From: Effusibacillus consociatus
Lineage (GTDB): Bacteria; Bacillota; Bacilli; Tumebacillales; Effusibacillaceae
Reading direction: 5' to 3'
DNA length: 64,000 bases
Assembly: GCF_042652925.1 (NCBI RefSeq)
Contig: NZ_JBHSHC010000154.1
Span: forward strand, 62,001 to 126,000
Within the stretch, counting starts at the first letter, position 1, and every line of letters begins with the position of its first letter. The notes beneath the pieces were generated by a model, which did no database searches, was not told where the DNA came from, and worked only from the letters and a program-made list of their open reading frames with translations. Made by a program: the position numbers and the translations under genes. Shown piece after piece: positions 7,743-17,498 of this stretch.

Positions 7743-10700
7743 ATGACAGCCAAGTTGCAGCGCATCGTCGAACTGGCTGCCAGCACGGCTCGCACGGTGA
7801 CGAATCAGCCTGACCGCTGGGCGGATTTTTTGCGGACGGCGGCCTGGAACTATAAATATCCGTTTCAGGATCAACTGTTAATCTACGCACAACGTCCGGA
7901 CGCAACGGCCTGCGCGCCGATTGAGGTGTGGAACAAGCGGCTGGATCGCTGGGTGAAACGCGGCGCAAAAGGGATTGCCCTGATTGAAGACCGAGGCAAC
8001 CACCTGGGCCTGCGCCATGTGTTTGACGTATCGGATACCCAGAGCAGACGCCAGCCGCAGGTGTCGCTTTGGCGGTTGCAGGACAGCGACACGGCTCATG
8101 TGATCGAAACGCTGGAAAATGCGTTCGGCGCGCCGGACGAGATTGAACCACGTGCGGATCTGCCTGCTGCGCTCCTTGCTGCTGCGCGGAATGCCGTGGA
8201 TGACAACAGCGCCGATTATGTGGCGGAGTTGATGAAAGAGCGGGAGAACAGTTTGCTTGAGGACCTGGACGTTCCGCATGTGGAATTGTTGTTCAAACAA
8301 GCGGCTGAAAAAGCCGTCGCTTATATGGCCTTAACCCGCTGCGAGTTGAATCCCGAACTTTACATTAGCACCGAGGATTTGTCTGCCATTGGTTATTTCA
8401 ATACGCTTCCAGCATTATCCCATTTGGGCGCAGCGATCAGCGATGTGTCCGAGATGATGCTGCGGGAAGTGGAATCGACCGTCCGGGCGCTGCGCCGGGA
8501 TGCACAACGTGCAAATGAGGGGCAATCGTTTCATACCCTTGCAAGACCCGATTCCTTGCCGCACAATGAAGCTACTCGACAAGAAAGGAAGGATGAACAT
8601 GGAACTGACGTACACGCCGCAAGGGGATTATCTGCTGCCCAACCTGACGCTGAGCGAAGCGGAGACGACCATTGGGAAGTACGGGATGATGCGCAAGACG
8701 TTTCTGAAAACCGAGCGGAAGGGCATGTACGCCCATCTGATGTTGTCGGAGCAGTTGAACCGGCATCTGGCGGACATCGACCGGACGGCGCGGGAGCAGA
8801 TCGACCGGACGATGCAGGAGATGCTCGCTTCTTACCCGGCCCCGGACAAGGCGAGCGACCCGCTGGCCTGGACGGGACATATGAACAACCTGAAGCAGCA
8901 GGCGGAGGAACTGATTCTCGCGGAACTGATTTATCATTAAAATGGTACGACCGGGAAACGGAGGACCGAAGTCTTCCGTTTTTTCACGACCATGCCATCA
9001 TCAATGACATGCTCCGAGCCGCGCCGCTGCGGGAGAGCAAGTCGGACATCACAGCATTTTTCCTTGCTCACGAGGATGAGCGCGAGCGCATGTTGTATGT
9101 GCGCGGTTTGTTTCCGGCAGGCATCACCGAACTGACGCTGGATGAAGGGGTGCAGGCCGGATTTGAGCCGTACAGCAATGTGCTTCATCTTTGGACAGGT
9201 ACAGCGGAGCAAAGAACGGCGCAAAGCTTTTACGATTGGGGCGTCATCGCCGGGCATATCGCCAGCATGATGCTGTTAAACGAATTTGACTTGTCGCGAA
9301 AGTCAGAACCATCCGTCCAGCAGCAGACGCTGTGGATGGAACAAGCGGAGGACGCAAAAGCCTCCGCTTTTTTCATGCCGCAAGCGGTCATTGACGCCAT
9401 TTTGCAAAACGGCAGCGGTTTTGAGAACGGCAAGTTTCGCATTGCGCTGCATTTCCAGCAGTCGCTGTCCGCACAGGAGAACGCCGATTTCCTGAAACGG
9501 GAATACGGGACCGGCGGGCGTCTTCCCGCGCTGATCGGCACGGATATTCACATGAATTATGACAGCAAAGGCATCACGCTGACCCGGGGCTCGATCATGA
9601 ACCCGGATACGCAGGTGGTGCTGCCGTGGATGAACGTGCAGAAACGTATCGGCGAACTGCTGGCAGCGGGACGTTACTTGAACCGGCAGGAAGCCGAGCG
9701 GTTGCCCGCTTTTGCAGAGGAACAGGAGGAAAAGCGGCGGCTGCAAGCGGCGGAAATGGCCAGGCCCGATGTGCCGCAGCCGGATGCATCGTCGGGGCTT
9801 TTCCGACCAGACGCACAAGCGGAATCGGAACACAAGCCGGTGAATCGGGAACGGGCGCGCTACGGTTATGCCGAAGGCAGCACGGTCTGGATTGGTGCGG
9901 ACGAATATGAAATTGTGCAACTGGAGCAACGAACAGTGGTGCTGCAAGACCGTCAGTTCCCGCTCTTCATCAAAGCATTGAATCGCCGGGATTTTGAGCG
10001 GATGCTGCGCGAAAACCCGCTGAACGATCATCTGATTACTGGAGAGCAGGAGCCGGAACGGTCTGACGAAGCGGCCTGGGAAACAGCGGAAGATGCGGTT
10101 TCACCGGAAGATGCGGTTTCACCGGAAGAGCCGGTGACGGAGGGGCGAGAGCCCATATCGCAGCCAGACACTTCCCTTTCCCCTGATCCTGTGGCCGGCC
10201 GCACCGCGCCAGCCCGCCCGTCTGTCCCGGCTATCAACTACCGGATTACGGATGATGAGCTGGGGCATGGCGGCGCAAAAACGAAGTTCAAATGGAACAT
10301 GGAAGCGATTCGGCTGCTGAACAAGCTGGAGCAGGAGCAGCGGCAAGCGACAGCGGACGAGCAGGCGGTGCTGGCCCGCTATGTCGGATGGGGCGGCATT
10401 CCGCAGGCATTTGACGAAGCGAACACGCAGTGGGCAGCCGAATATGCGGAACTGAAAAATGTGCTGGAGCCGGATGAATATGCGTCCGCTCGCGCGTCAA
10501 CGCTGAATGCCCATTATACGTCAGTGACCGTCATCAAGGCGATGTACGACTGTCTGGAATCGATGGGCTTTCGCAGCGGCAATATTTTGGAGCCGTCCTG
10601 CGGCATCGGCAATTTCTTTGGTCTGGTGCCGGAGTCGTTCCAAGGCTCGCGGCTGTTTGGCGTGGAACTGGACAGCATTACCGGCCGTATTGCCAGGCAG

Positions 10701-13700
10701 CTATACCCGCAGGCGTCGATAGCGGTCAGCGGCTACGAACAGACGAATTTGCCGGACAGCTTCTTTGATCTCGCCATTGGGAACGTGCCGTTTGGCGGTT
10801 ATGGCGTGGCGGATAAACGTTACGACAAGCACAAGTTTCTCATCCATGATTACTTTTTCGCCAAGACATTGGACAAAGTGCGTCCGGGCGGCATTATCGC
10901 CTTTATTACGTCCAAAGGAACGATGGACAAACAAAACCCTGCGGTACGCAAATATATTGCGGAACGCGCCGAATTGCTCGGAGCGGTGCGCCTGTCGAGT
11001 AATGCGTTTTTAGCCAATGCCGGAACCGAAGTGACCGCTGACATTATCTTTTTGCAGAAACGGGATCGCATGGTCGCCGTCAGCGAGCAAACCGAAGCAT
11101 GGCTATCCCTTTCCGAGACAGCGGACGGTGTTCCGGTGAATCGCTATTTCGCAGAACATCCCGATATGGTGCTGGGCACCATGGTTTTTGACGACCGGAT
11201 GTACGGCAATCGTCAGGAAACGTCCTGCAAGCCATTTCCGGACGCCAAACTGGATGAACTGCTGCGCGAGGCGTTGTCCAACATCCATGCCGAATGGGTG
11301 GAACTCGAACGGGAAGACCAGCCGGAGGAAGAAGAACCTTCCCTCCCCGCCGATCCGTCTGTCCGCAATTTCAGCTTTGCGCTGGTGGATGGACAAATCT
11401 ACTATCGGGAGAACAGCCGGATGCGGCGCGTGGACACTTCTGCGACGGCGTCAGGCCGCATCAAGGGAATGATTCAACTGCGGGACACCGTGCGCGAGCT
11501 GATCGAGTATCAAACCGAAGACTACAGCGATGAGATGATAGAGCAGCAACAGCGCAAGCTGAATGCGCAGTATGACCGGTTTACGGCGCAATACGGCCTG
11601 ATCAACAGCCGCGCCAACAGCCTTGCTTTTTCGGATGACAGTTCTTACTTTCTTCTTTGCTCGCTGGAAATCATCGACGAGGAAGGGCGGCTGCTGCGCA
11701 AGGCGGATATGTTCACCAAACGCACTATCCGGCAGCGCATCCGCGTGGAACAGGTGGATACCGCTTCGGAGGCGCTCGCCGTTTCCATCGGCGCAAAAGC
11801 CCGTGTCGATCTGCCGTATATGGCGGAGCTAACCGGCTTGACGGAAGAACAATTGATAAAAGAGCTGCGCGGCGTCATCTTTCCCAATCCCGAAAATCTG
11901 GACGAGGAAGGCAAGCCGATCTACTTAACGGCGGATGCATACTTGTCCGGCCATGTGCGGGAGAAGCTGCGTGTGGCCAGACAGTTTGCCGCATACGATG
12001 CTGAACGTTACGGCGAAAACGTCAAAGCGCTTGAAGCGGTGCAGCCGAAAGATCTGGATGCTTCCGAAATTGATGTTCGCTTGGGCGCAACCTGGCTGCC
12101 GCCGGAAGACATTCGGCAATTTCTGTTTGAGCTGGTGGACACGCCGCCGATGTATCAGAGCTATATCAAGGTGATGTATTCCGAATATACGGCTGCCTGG
12201 AACGTCAAAGGCAAAAGCGATGACCGCAGCAACAATATCAAGGCGAACGTCACGTACGGCACAAACCGCGTCAATGCGTACAAAATTCTCGAAGATACGC
12301 TGAATTTGCGGGACGTGCGCGTATTTGACACCGTGTATGAGGATGGCGTGGAAAAGCGTGTGCTGAACAAGCAGGAAACGGCCATCGCCCAGCAAAAGCA
12401 GGAGATGATGAAAGAAGCGTTCCGCGACTGGATATGGAAAGACCCGCAGCGGCGCGAACGGCTGACAAGGCTGTACAATGACCGGTTCAATGCCATCCGT
12501 CCTCGCGAATACGACGGCAGTCATATCCGATTCACCGGGATGAACCCGGAAATCCGGCTGCGCCAGCACCAGGTCAATGCGGTTGCCCGGGCGCTGTACG
12601 GCGGCAACTCCCTTTTCGCTCATTGTGTCGGCGCAGGAAAAACTTTCGCCATGACCGCCGCGGCGATGGAGAGCAAGCATCTTGGGCTGTGCAACAAGAG
12701 TATGCTGGTCGTTCCGAACCATCTGACCGAACAGTGGGCGGCGGAGTTTTTGCAGCTGTATCCGTCGGCGAATATTCTGGTGGCGACCAAGAAGGACTTT
12801 GAAACGAAAAACCGCAAAACGTTTTGTGCGCGGATTGCCACCGGCGATTATGATGCGATCATCATCGGCCATTCGCAGTTTGAGAAAATTCCGATTTCGA
12901 CGGAGCGTCAGCGGCAGCAACTGTACGAACAGATTTCGGAAATTACAAGCGGCATCCGGGAACTCAAGGAAGCCAGAGGCGAGCGGTATGCGATCAAACA
13001 GCTTGAAAAAACGAAAAAGACGCTGCAAGCCAAGCTGGAGAAGCTGAACGACACCAGCCGGAAGGATGATGTCGTTACCTTCGAGGAATTGGGCGTAGAC
13101 CGGCTATTCGTGGACGAAGCCGATTCGTACAAAAACCTGTTTCTTTATACGAAAATGCGCAATGTGGCCGGACTGTCGCAAACCGAAGCGCAGAAGTCGT
13201 CGGACATGTTTGCCAAATGCCGCTATCTGGACGAACTGACCGGAGGCCGGGGCATCATCTTTGCGACGGGTACGCCGATCTCCAACTCCATCACCGAGAT
13301 GTATACGATGCAGCGCTACTTGCAATACGATCGGCTCAAGCGGCAGGGATTGCAACATTTTGACGCATGGGCTTCGACATTTGGTGAAACCGTCACCGCG
13401 ATAGAGCTTGCGCCGGAAGGAACGGGCTATCGGGCGAAAACCCGGTTTGCCCGTTTTTACAATTTGCCGGAACTGATGAATATGTTCAAGGAAGTGGCCG
13501 ATATCCAGACGGCGGACATGCTCCAGCTTCCCGTTCCGAAAGCCCATTTCCACAATGTTGCCGTGCCGCCAAGCGACTTTCAGCGCGACATGGTCGCAGA
13601 TCTTGCCCGCCGCGCCGAGCGGGTGCGGGCGAAGGAAGTGGAGCCGCACGAGGACAACATGCTGACGATCACCAATGACGGACGCAAACTCGCACTCGAT

Positions 13701-15038
13701 CAGCGGCTGGCGAATCCCCTGCTTCCCGACGACGAAGGCAGCAAAGTCAGCGCTTGCGCGGACAATGTTTACCGGTATTGGGAAGAACATCAGGAGCAGC
13801 GGTTGACCCAGTTGGTGTTCTGCGATCTATCCATCCCCAAACAGGATGGCTCCTTCAACGTCTACGACGAGCTGCGGCGCAAGCTGATGGAGAAAGGTGT
13901 TCCTGCCGAGGAAATCGCCTATATTCACGATGCCAATACCGAGGTCAAGAAAAAGGAACTGTTCGCCAAAGTACGCAGCGGACAGGTTCGGATACTGCTC
14001 GGATCGACATTCAAAATGGGCGCGGGCACGAACGTGCAAACGAAGCTGATTGCCCTTCACGACCTCGACTGCCCTTGGCGTCCGCGCGACCTGGAGCAGC
14101 GCAGCGGGCGCATAATCCGGCAAGGCAACCAGAACAGCGAAGTGCATATTTTTCGCTATGTGACGGAGAACACGTTCGACGCGTACCTTTATCAAACGCT
14201 GGAGAACAAGCAGCGCTTCATTTCGCAGATCATGACCAGCAAGTCGCCGGTGCGTTCCGCCGAGGATATCGACGAGACGGCCCTCTCCTATGCCGAGGTG
14301 AAGGCGCTGGCGACCGGCAACCCGTACATCAAGGAGAAAATGGACCTGGACATCCAGGTATCCAAATTGAAGCTGCTCAAAGCCAATCATTTGAGCCAGC
14401 GCTACGCACTGGAGGACCGGCTGCTCAGAATGCTGCCGCAGCAAATCAGGTCCACGGAGGAACGGATTGCCGGCTATGAACAGGACGCGGCTTTGTATAC
14501 ACGTTCTCTGGCATCCGAGGCGGATGGGGCAGATAAATTCCCCGGCATGACGGTCAAAGATTACACCTACTCGGAAAGGGCGGCAGCGGGCGCGGCTTTG
14601 CTGGATGCTTGCAAAGGAATGATATCGTCCGATCCGCAGGAATTCGGCAGCTACCGGGGATTTTCCTTGTGGCTGTCCTTTGACAGTTTCCATAAGGAAT
14701 ACAAGGTCACGTTGCGCGGCGCACTGGGTCATACGGTGACGCTCGGAGCGGATGCAGGCGGCAACATTAGCCGCATCAACAACGCCTTGTCCGACTTGCC
14801 TGCGAAGCTGGAATATGCCCGCGAGCAGCTTGCCACCTTGCGTCTGCAAATGGAAACGGCGAAAGAACAAATCGCGGCTCCTTTCGAGAAGGAGCAGGAG
14901 CTGCAAACGAAAGCGGCGCGTCTTGCGGAATTGAATGCCCTGCTGAATATGGACAAACGGGAAAACGAAGCCGTGGACAGCGTGCCGGACGAAGAATTAG
15001 AAGCACCGGAACGGCGGGCTGTGGGCCGTGAGCGATAA
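7743..15038 (+). CDS. Giant ICE DNA methylase / SNF2-type helicase polyprotein (2,431 aa)
   Basis: ATG 7743 follows GGGAGG. Domains in order: an N-terminal ArdC-like region (about 10-90, 'RWADFLRTAAWNYKYPFQDQ'); a low-complexity linker (about 260-390) over which tnpV is encoded in another frame; further linker with an 18-bp tandem repeat; an N6-adenine methylase fold (about 880-1030; motif I 'EPSCGIGNF' near 950, motif IV 'NVPF' near 1014); and a superfamily-2 helicase (Walker A 'CVGAGKT' near 1626, Walker B 'VDEAD' near 1790, motif III 'TGTPISNS' near 1841, motif VI 'QRSGRIIRQGNQ' near 2120), ending in a coiled coil. Such proteins are hallmarks of Tn1549-like ICEs. They are thought to act on incoming or replicating element DNA and possibly protect it from restriction. 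The length is typical and the frame is intact. Confidence 0.9.
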   Translation: MTAKLQRIVELAASTARTVTNQPDRWADFLRTAAWNYKYPFQDQLLIYAQRPDATACAPIEVWNKRLDRWVKRGAKGIALIEDRGNHLGLRHVFDVSDTQSRRQPQVSLWRLQDSDTAHVIETLENAFGAPDEIEPRADLPAALLAAARNAVDDNSADYVAELMKERENSLLEDLDVPHVELLFKQAAEKAVAYMALTRCELNPELYISTEDLSAIGYFNTLPALSHLGAAISDVSEMMLREVESTVRALRRDAQRANEGQSFHTLARPDSLPHNEATRQERKDEHGTDVHAARGLSAAQPDAERSGDDHWEVRDDAQDVSENRAEGHVRPSDVVGAVEPASGGHRPDGAGADRPDDAGDARFLPGPGQGERPAGLDGTYEQPEAAGGGTDSRGTDLSLKWYDRETEDRSLPFFHDHAIINDMLRAAPLRESKSDITAFFLAHEDERERMLYVRGLFPAGITELTLDEGVQAGFEPYSNVLHLWTGTAEQRTAQSFYDWGVIAGHIASMMLLNEFDLSRKSEPSVQQQTLWMEQAEDAKASAFFMPQAVIDAILQNGSGFENGKFRIALHFQQSLSAQENADFLKREYGTGGRLPALIGTDIHMNYDSKGITLTRGSIMNPDTQVVLPWMNVQKRIGELLAAGRYLNRQEAERLPAFAEEQEEKRRLQAAEMARPDVPQPDASSGLFRPDAQAESEHKPVNRERARYGYAEGSTVWIGADEYEIVQLEQRTVVLQDRQFPLFIKALNRRDFERMLRENPLNDHLITGEQEPERSDEAAWETAEDAVSPEDAVSPEEPVTEGREPISQPDTSLSPDPVAGRTAPARPSVPAINYRITDDELGHGGAKTKFKWNMEAIRLLNKLEQEQRQATADEQAVLARYVGWGGIPQAFDEANTQWAAEYAELKNVLEPDEYASARASTLNAHYTSVTVIKAMYDCLESMGFRSGNILEPSCGIGNFFGLVPESFQGSRLFGVELDSITGRIARQLYPQASIAVSGYEQTNLPDSFFDLAIGNVPFGGYGVADKRYDKHKFLIHDYFFAKTLDKVRPGGIIAFITSKGTMDKQNPAVRKYIAERAELLGAVRLSSNAFLANAGTEVTADIIFLQKRDRMVAVSEQTEAWLSLSETADGVPVNRYFAEHPDMVLGTMVFDDRMYGNRQETSCKPFPDAKLDELLREALSNIHAEWVELEREDQPEEEEPSLPADPSVRNFSFALVDGQIYYRENSRMRRVDTSATASGRIKGMIQLRDTVRELIEYQTEDYSDEMIEQQQRKLNAQYDRFTAQYGLINSRANSLAFSDDSSYFLLCSLEIIDEEGRLLRKADMFTKRTIRQRIRVEQVDTASEALAVSIGAKARVDLPYMAELTGLTEEQLIKELRGVIFPNPENLDEEGKPIYLTADAYLSGHVREKLRVARQFAAYDAERYGENVKALEAVQPKDLDASEIDVRLGATWLPPEDIRQFLFELVDTPPMYQSYIKVMYSEYTAAWNVKGKSDDRSNNIKANVTYGTNRVNAYKILEDTLNLRDVRVFDTVYEDGVEKRVLNKQETAIAQQKQEMMKEAFRDWIWKDPQRRERLTRLYNDRFNAIRPREYDGSHIRFTGMNPEIRLRQHQVNAVARALYGGNSLFAHCVGAGKTFAMTAAAMESKHLGLCNKSMLVVPNHLTEQWAAEFLQLYPSANILVATKKDFETKNRKTFCARIATGDYDAIIIGHSQFEKIPISTERQRQQLYEQISEITSGIRELKEARGERYAIKQLEKTKKTLQAKLEKLNDTSRKDDVVTFEELGVDRLFVDEADSYKNLFLYTKMRNVAGLSQTEAQKSSDMFAKCRYLDELTGGRGIIFATGTPISNSITEMYTMQRYLQYDRLKRQGLQHFDAWASTFGETVTAIELAPEGTGYRAKTRFARFYNLPELMNMFKEVADIQTADMLQLPVPKAHFHNVAVPPSDFQRDMVADLARRAERVRAKEVEPHEDNMLTITNDGRKLALDQRLANPLLPDDEGSKVSACADNVYRYWEEHQEQRLTQLVFCDLSIPKQDGSFNVYDELRRKLMEKGVPAEEIAYIHDANTEVKKKELFAKVRSGQVRILLGSTFKMGAGTNVQTKLIALHDLDCPWRPRDLEQRSGRIIRQGNQNSEVHIFRYVTENTFDAYLYQTLENKQRFISQIMTSKSPVRSAEDIDETALSYAEVKALATGNPYIKEKMDLDIQVSKLKLLKANHLSQRYALEDRLLRMLPQQIRSTEERIAGYEQDAALYTRSLASEADGADKFPGMTVKDYTYSERAAAGAALLDACKGMISSDPQEFGSYRGFSLWLSFDSFHKEYKVTLRGALGHTVTLGADAGGNISRINNALSDLPAKLEYAREQLATLRLQMETAKEQIAAPFEKEQELQTKAARLAELNALLNMDKRENEAVDSVPDEELEAPERRAVGRER
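8599..8940 (+). CDS. tnpV: TnpV-family protein nested out of frame inside the helicase gene
   Basis: A 113-residue frame, +1 relative to the helicase gene, reads 'MELTYTPQGDYLLPNLTL', then 'GKYGMMRKTFLK' and 'EELILAELIYH'. These are the conserved start, middle and end of the TnpV (transposon-encoded protein) family. AAGGA at 8585-8589 sits 9 nt before ATG 8599; ATG 8593 is an alternative. Over the same bases the helicase frame gives only Asp/Gly/Pro/Arg-rich low complexity, as expected if that frame is the secondary reading. TnpV is small and cytosolic and its function is not established. This is either a real overlapping gene or a former gene inserted in a permissive linker. Confidence 0.75.
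   Translation: MELTYTPQGDYLLPNLTLSEAETTIGKYGMMRKTFLKTERKGMYAHLMLSEQLNRHLADIDRTAREQIDRTMQEMLASYPAPDKASDPLAWTGHMNNLKQQAEELILAELIYH
10089..10124 (+). repeat. Two tandem 18-bp repeats inside the helicase linker
   Basis: GAAGATGCGGTTTCACCG occurs twice head-to-tail (10089-10106, 10107-10124), and a third partial unit begins at 10125. In the helicase frame it encodes repeated 'EDAVSP'. Units of 18 bp keep the frame, so copy number can change without harming the gene. Confidence 0.9.
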
Positions 15039-15194
15039 CGGTCTGGTATCGCGCTTTACATCCAAGGCCATGCCGATGTTTCGCATATTTGCGCACAATT
15101 GGCGTGTTGTAACCTGCCGATGTCCCGGCGAAGTATTTCATCTTCCAGGACGAAAATGATATACTAAAAAGGAAAGGAATGGGGTGGTTTTCCG

Positions 15195-16034
15195 ATGCAT
15201 GACTTGCTTGATCCCCGCGTGGATATTGTTTTCAAACGCATTTTTGGCAGCGAACATAATCGGGATGTGCTGCTCGCTTTTTTGAACAGCACATTTCGCG
15301 AGGCGGGCGAGACGCCGCTGACGGAGATTGTCCTGCTGAATCCGTATACGGAGGCGGACGGCCTCGACGACAAGCAGTCGATTATGGATATTAAGGCCAA
15401 GACGGCGAAGGGCGAACTGCTGAATATTGAGATGCAGCTGTTTAACCCGTATCATATGGAGAAGCGAACCCTGTTCTATTGGGCCGAGATGTACTATCAT
15501 CAGATTCCGAAGGGCAGCAACTACAATGCGTTAAAAAAATGCGTGACGATCAACATTTTGAATTATTCCTGCCTGCCCAATGATCGTTACCACAGCGTGT
15601 TTTATTTGCGGGAAGATCATACCGGGATTGCGCTTCTGGATGACATCGAGATTCATGTGATGGAACTGTCAAAGCTGGATCAGCATTCGATTCCGCTTGA
15701 TCGAGGCGGGTTGGTCAACTGGTTGCTGTTTTTGAGAGGCGTGGACAAATCGAATTGGGAGGTGCTTACGATGAATGAACCGATGCTGAAAAAAGCGATG
15801 GATACGCTGGAATTTTTAAGTCAGGATGCCGCGGCGAGAATGGCTTACGACGCCCGGATGAAAGCGCTCAGCGACGAAAAGTCGCGCATTGAAGGGGCAA
15901 GGGCAGAGGCTAAGGCAGAGGCAAATGCGGAAACTGCGGCTAGGCTCCTTGCCATGGGAATCGATATCCAAACCATTGCTAAAGCAACAGGACTGTCGGT
16001 TGAGGAGATTAAAGCATTAACCCCTCTTCAATAG
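15195..16034 (+). CDS. Rpn-family recombination-promoting nuclease / PD-(D/E)XK putative transposase
   Basis: This 279-residue protein opens with the family signature 'DPRVDIVFKRIFG'. The PD-(D/E)XK core is visible as D65 ('IMDIKAK') followed by E79 and Q81 ('NIEMQL'). The C-terminal part is an Ala/Glu-rich helix ending in a short HTH-like stretch ('IDIQTIAKATGLSVEEIKAL'), as usual in these proteins. The RpnA-type family nicks or cuts DNA and stimulates RecA-independent recombination in Escherichia coli. Weak ribosome sites (GGGGTGG) precede ATG 15195. It sits between the helicase gene and a decayed Fic gene. An 85-bp part of its 3' region is duplicated just downstream. It is probably an accessory passenger of the element. 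Confidence 0.85.
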   Translation: MHDLLDPRVDIVFKRIFGSEHNRDVLLAFLNSTFREAGETPLTEIVLLNPYTEADGLDDKQSIMDIKAKTAKGELLNIEMQLFNPYHMEKRTLFYWAEMYYHQIPKGSNYNALKKCVTINILNYSCLPNDRYHSVFYLREDHTGIALLDDIEIHVMELSKLDQHSIPLDRGGLVNWLLFLRGVDKSNWEVLTMNEPMLKKAMDTLEFLSQDAAARMAYDARMKALSDEKSRIEGARAEAKAEANAETAARLLAMGIDIQTIAKATGLSVEEIKALTPLQ

Positions 16035-16059
16035 TTCAGAAAATTGAAAGGTGCTTGCG

Positions 16060-16197
16060 ATGAATGAGCCGAAGCTGAAAAAAGCGATAGACACGCTGGA
16101 ATTTTTAAGGCAGGATGCCGCAGCGAAGATGGCTCATATCGAACATGTTTATGGCAGCCACTCCCTTTGGAGTTGGCTGCTTTTGCTTATTTTCTAA
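16060..16197 (+). pseudogene. Partial duplicate of the Rpn-family gene's 3' region
   Basis: Bases 16050-16134 repeat 15761-15845 of the upstream gene with about nine differences, including the internal ATG ('MNEPKLKKAIDTLEFL' here, 'MNEPMLKKAMDTLEFL' there). The frame then runs into unrelated sequence and stops at 16195-16197 (45 residues). It has no nuclease residues. It is either a tandem-duplication remnant or the C-terminal scrap of a second Rpn gene that has been lost. Confidence 0.75.
16154..16184 (+). terminator. Rho-independent terminator after the Rpn region
   Basis: GCAGCCA/CTCC pairs with GGAG/TGGCTGC around a CTTT loop (one bulged T) and is followed by TTTTG. It would end transcription coming from the helicase and Rpn genes. 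Confidence 0.7.
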
Positions 16198-16270
16198 TCC
16201 CAATTAGTGGCGTATCTATGCCTTTCAGCTAAAAACCGGAACTAATGATCTACAGGCGGAGGGAACGAAG

Positions 16271-16972
16271 ATGAACGCTTTCTCGGATAAATTTGCATTG
16301 ACCAGGCAACAGAGCGTGTTTCTGGCCAAAAAGAAATGGGATGAAAATATATATTGCGGCATGAAGATGGAGAACCGAAACATCACCTTTCCGCAGACGC
16401 AAACGATTTTGAACGGTGTGAACGTACCCGGTGTTACCTTGGACGACATTCAGGCCGTACTGAATATGCGGGATGCCTGACGCTACCTGGTTACTACCAT
16501 TGACGAGCCGACAACGCTGACATACATTTGCAAATTGAACGAATATGTGGCGAGAAACGAAGCGTTGGAATGGGGCGTTTTGCGAACGGGAAGAATCGGC
16601 ATTCCCGGAACGGATGATGTGCCCCCTCTCACCGTAAGCGGTGAAATCGAGCAGGAATTTGCCGTGCTTTTGTCTGCGGATATGACGAATACCGAGAGGG
16701 CGATTACCGCTTTTCTGTGGGGCGCGCGGCGGCAGATGTTTTGGGACGGCAACAAGCGGACTTCACTTTTACTGGCCAACAAGCTGCTATTGGAAAAGGG
16801 AAACGGTATGCTGACCATTACAGAGAAAAACATGGAGAAGTTTAACGAACTGTTGACAGCGTACGACAACACGAATGATATGCGCGCCATCAAGGTCTTC
16901 CTTTACGAGCATGCCATCGACGGCATCGAGTTTAAAGAAATGGAAAAAAGTGAACCGGACAGGGATCGGTAA
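16271..16972 (+). pseudogene. Fic/DOC-family gene split by an in-frame TGA
   Basis: ATG 16271 follows GGCGGAGGGAACGAAG. The first 69 codons end at TGA 16478-16480, and the same frame continues without shift to 16972. The second part carries the Fic core 'MFWDGNKRTSLLLANKLL'. Joined through one residue (the context 'NMRDA-x-RYL' suggests Trp, TGG to TGA) it gives a 233-residue protein. The canonical Fic HxFx(D/E)GN(G/K)R motif has Gln in the His place ('QMFWDGNKR'), so even the intact protein may not have been a classical AMP transferase. An internal ATG at 16535 has no good ribosome site. Most likely it is a recently inactivated accessory gene. Confidence 0.75.
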
Positions 16973-17160
16973 GTCATCGCAATATCGGTAGGAAAGCTTG
17001 CCTTGCTTCATCGCGAGACAGGCTTTTTTGTTGTTTAGGAAATTTTTACGATGCGTAGTATTTCACAGGTCGAAGATAAGCCCACCTGATAAGATTATAA
17101 ATCTCATGACGAAATGGACTCCGGTTTTGGGGTCCTTTTCTCATTTCCGGAGGAATGAAC

Positions 17161-17445
17161 ATGTTGTATGCCATCCCAAGCGGCGGATGCTTTTGTCCGA
17201 TTCTACCGCCTTTTTGTTACGGAACCGGCTTGATCGAGGAGGGAGAAACCGTGCCATCGTTGGAGTTGATATCCAAAGAGAAAAACGGATTTGGCGACAC
17301 GTATTATTACATCCGCGACTCAAACGGGGTGACCAGTCAAGTTCATGAAGGCGATTTAGACGCATTCATGAAAAAGAAAGGCGTTACGAAATTGAAGGAA
17401 GGCAGAGCTTATACGTACCCCAAAAAGAGGGGTAAGGCACGATGA
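17161..17445 (+). CDS. Small ICE protein of unknown function
   Basis: GGAGGAA at 17149-17155 supports ATG 17161 (94 aa). A second start, GTG 17251, has the strong site GAGGAGGGAG and gives a 64-residue product that holds the conserved-looking part ('FGDTYYYIRDSNGV', 'GRAYTYPKK'). The N-terminal extension is Cys/Pro-rich and may instead be a leader. The stop overlaps an 18-codon frame (17442) that in turn overlaps the TOPRIM gene start, so it is part of that operon. I do not recognise it. Confidence 0.5.
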   Translation: MLYAIPSGGCFCPILPPFCYGTGLIEEGETVPSLELISKEKNGFGDTYYYIRDSNGVTSQVHEGDLDAFMKKKGVTKLKEGRAYTYPKKRGKAR

Positions 17446-17498
17446 ACAATATACCCATCGGACGCTGCTTGGATTTCCAAAAGGAGCTGCGGCAATGA
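17442..17498 (+). CDS. Possible 18-residue coupling ORF
   Basis: ATG 17442 overlaps the preceding TGA in ATGA, and its own TGA overlaps the next ATG (17495) in ATGA. It encodes 'MNNIPIGRCLDFQKELRQ', and AAAGAGGGG lies 9 nt upstream. It may simply carry ribosomes from the small upstream gene to the TOPRIM gene. Product function is not suggested. Confidence 0.35.
   Translation: MNNIPIGRCLDFQKELRQ

Noticed and set aside
11925..14906. Long minus-strand frames opposite the helicase gene (11925-13028, 13827-14906)
   Set aside because: Shadows of a strongly supported methylase/helicase frame; no start sites or motifs of their own.
17009..17035. Weak hairpin with T-run after the Fic gene
   Set aside because: Only four outer base pairs form (GCCT/AGGC), so it was not called as a terminator.
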